Positions 63,077 through 64,000 of a DNA stretch of 64,000 nucleotides are shown here, in pieces. This DNA comes from Blastopirellula sediminis. Lineage in GTDB: Bacteria; Planctomycetota; Planctomycetia; Pirellulales; Pirellulaceae. Position 1 is the stretch's first letter. The number at the start of each line of letters is the position of its first letter. Location of the stretch: the NCBI RefSeq assembly GCF_020966755.1, contig NZ_JAJKFT010000010.1:3064720-3128719 (forward strand), written 5' to 3'. The position numbers and the translations under genes were made by a program. The notes beneath the pieces are model-generated. The model was not told the origin of the DNA. It did no database searches and was given only the letters and a program-made list of their open reading frames with translations.

Positions 63077-63298
63077 CTACGTGGTCTTCTTCTTGGCGAC
63101 CTTCTTCTTCTTCACGGTCTTCTTCGGCGAAGCTTTCTTCGCGACCTTCTTCTTGGCGACCTTTTTCTTAACGGTCTTCTTCGGCGAAGCCTTCTTGGCA
63201 ACCTTTTTCTTGGTTACCTTTTTGGCGACCTTCTTCTTGGGCGACTTCTTCGCCACTTTCTTGACGGCCTTCTTCGCAACTTTCTTCTTGGTGGCCAC
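63077..63298 (-). CDS. Histone H1-like Lys/Ala repeat protein
   Basis: 73 residues from a GTG at 63298 with GGAGGA about 7 bases upstream; the longer open frame is not used. After VATKKKVAKKAVKKVAKK the sequence is a tandem of KKVAKKASPKKTVKKK-type units (two near-identical copies) ending in VAKKKTT. It resembles the C-terminal tail of histone H1 and bacterial HctA/Hc1-like proteins, which compact DNA. It likely binds nucleoid DNA. The DNA is low-complexity (TTCTT-rich on the plus strand), so copy number may vary between strains. Confidence 0.85.
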   Translation of the reverse strand: MATKKKVAKKAVKKVAKKSPKKKVAKKVTKKKVAKKASPKKTVKKKVAKKKVAKKASPKKTVKKKKVAKKKTT

Positions 63299-63301
63299 GA
63301 T

Positions 63302-63682
63302 ACGTCCTCCGTTCGTTAGCGCCGTCAGCGTGATTCGTTCATCCGACTTCCTACCATGGAAGAACGGCAATGAACAAAAGCGCCTTCGGCAAAACAAAAA
63401 TTCCTACGAAGCGTTCTCGTCGCCGTGCAGCTAAGTGAATCGCTTCGCTCTAGCAATTGGCCCATGCTAGACAAAGTTGTTTTAAGTTGTACGCATAATC
63501 GGATTTTTTGCAACACGTTTTCCACACAAATTGTTACGCGCTTGAAAGAACTTGAAACTTTTTTACGTCGCGCGACCAAACAATTGAATCGCACGAAGCG
63601 CTGCGCAGCGCGCTTGATGAAGAGAAGAATCGCACAAGCGCGCTATCGATCAACGCACATGCGCGCTCGCGCAGCGCATCGT
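63302..63682. other. Intergenic region with unusual GCGC-rich composition
   Basis: 381 bases. The first part is A/T-rich (63430-63560); from about 63570 TGCGCA, GCGCGC and AGCGC words become very frequent. A 96-codon plus frame starting at 63425 looks like read-through of this composition and is not called. No RNA gene seen. Confidence 0.5.
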
Positions 63683-63991
63683 TTAGTAAAGCGAAACGAC
63701 GCTGCCGCTCTTTAACTGAATCGATGGTTGCGCGCGCTGTTGACGACGTCCCATGATCCAACGTTCATGCGGCGTAATTGCTTGATAGTAAAGGGAATTC
63801 GACACTTTCGGTCTCTCTGCAAACGCTTGCGCAGCGCCGCTTAAGTAACAGCGCCACGCCTCTTGCGCATGCGCGCTGCGCAAGTGAATCGGATCAAGTC
63901 CGTACCACGTTGGATGCGGTTCAACGAACGCCGCGCCGCACTCTTGCGCTGCCGCGCGCAAGCGCTCATCGACCTCTTCGGCACGCTTCAA
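63683..63991 (-). CDS. SGNH/GDSL-like hydrolase, C-terminal part (gene runs off the window)
   Basis: The minus frame ends with TAA at 63683 and is open to the window edge; the start drawn at 63991 is arbitrary, because the gene enters from beyond base 64000. About 102 residues: RAEEVDERLRAAAQECGAAF, WYGLDPIHLRSAHAQEAWRC. The LDPIH segment matches the DxxH block V of SGNH hydrolases, and its position near the C-terminus fits. Codon use (frequent GCG, GCA, CGC, CAA and TTA) differs from the rest of the window, suggesting a different origin. Confidence 0.5.
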   Translation of the reverse strand: MKRAEEVDERLRAAAQECGAAFVEPHPTWYGLDPIHLRSAHAQEAWRCYLSGAAQAFAERPKVSNSLYYQAITPHERWIMGRRQQRAQPSIQLKSGSVVSLY

Positions 63992-64000
63992 AGTGGTCTG

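Noticed and set aside
63519-63527. Possible DnaA box (TTTTCCACA) in an A/T-rich stretch
   Set aside because: Single near-match, no cluster and no dnaA or parAB nearby, so an origin is not supported.
63425-63715. 96-codon plus frame at the right end
   Set aside because: Arg/Ala-rich product of the GCGC word bias, without start signal or family.

Overview
The window looks like an ordinary chromosome segment of a planctomycete, most likely a Pirellulaceae member (Blastopirellula/Bremerella-like); this is inferred from gene content, not from a marker gene. The supporting signs are GC-rich coding DNA with many GTG/TTG starts, many signal-peptide proteins of families expanded in that phylum (two DUF1080 proteins, a PQQ-type beta-propeller, two Asp-box sialidase-like proteins, a prolyl-oligopeptidase-like hydrolase), a short Tyr-rich secreted protein of the type often labelled 'calmodulin-binding' in planctomycetes, an FHA/coiled-coil membrane protein, and a histone H1-like Lys/Ala repeat protein. 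No rRNA, tRNA, CRISPR array, phage or complete insertion sequence was seen.

Layout. 1-2560: end of an alkaline-phosphatase-superfamily gene, then a HEAT-repeat gene coupled to a small membrane protein. 2600-4200: a nested palindromic repeat and an envelope-type coiled-coil protein. 4585-12360: a housekeeping run of polA, coaE, rho, ribH, nusB and ftsY. 12360-22290: an accessory stretch with two sialidase-like genes, a tautomerase and a hydroxynitrile-lyase-like cupin, a DnaB-N/RepA-like ATPase gene, an esterase, and a dense set of dispersed palindromic repeats. 22557-27480: a DUF374 acyltransferase, a DUF1080 protein, sufE, glnB (PII) with a complex upstream region, a GlsB-like protein and a thioredoxin-like protein. 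27659-39824: a ClC channel, a hybrid histidine kinase, a DUF1080 protein, a PQQ-propeller, an Lhr-type giant helicase and a double Usp protein. 39983-48000: a LarA-like protein, two tandem paralogous secreted proteins, an FHA protein, a DksA/TraR zinc finger and an HtrA-like protease. 48050-56575: a nucleoside hydrolase, trpD, a zinc-ribbon protein, nrnA-ribF, another zinc-ribbon membrane protein, larB and nnrD. 56843-64000: an MBL hydrolase, a Tyr-rich secreted protein, an M20 peptidase, a degenerate sigma-54-type activator, a pseudo-receiver, mrp, the H1-like protein, and a compositionally odd end with a partial SGNH-like hydrolase.

How the genes fit together. ribH (6,7-dimethyl-8-ribityllumazine synthase) and ribF (riboflavin to FMN/FAD) supply flavins. 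ribH-nusB is a conserved pair. rho and nusB both act on transcription termination and lie close together. A LarA-like racemase and LarB, a maker of its nickel-pincer cofactor, lie about 13 kb apart. nnrD repairs damaged NAD(P)H. sufE and mrp serve Fe-S assembly.

The most interesting locus is upstream of glnB (24913-25764). It has two sites with correct -24/-12 sigma-54 spacing, a perfect 17-bp palindrome resembling an NtrC site, and between the promoters a roughly 315-nt structured, terminator-ended transcript candidate with a possible 45-residue peptide and mutually exclusive pairing at the terminator. Together they suggest a nitrogen-controlled small RNA or attenuator next to PII. The second theme is that intergenic DNA is crowded with at least seven families of nested palindromic repeats, one of which sits in frame inside a coding gene.
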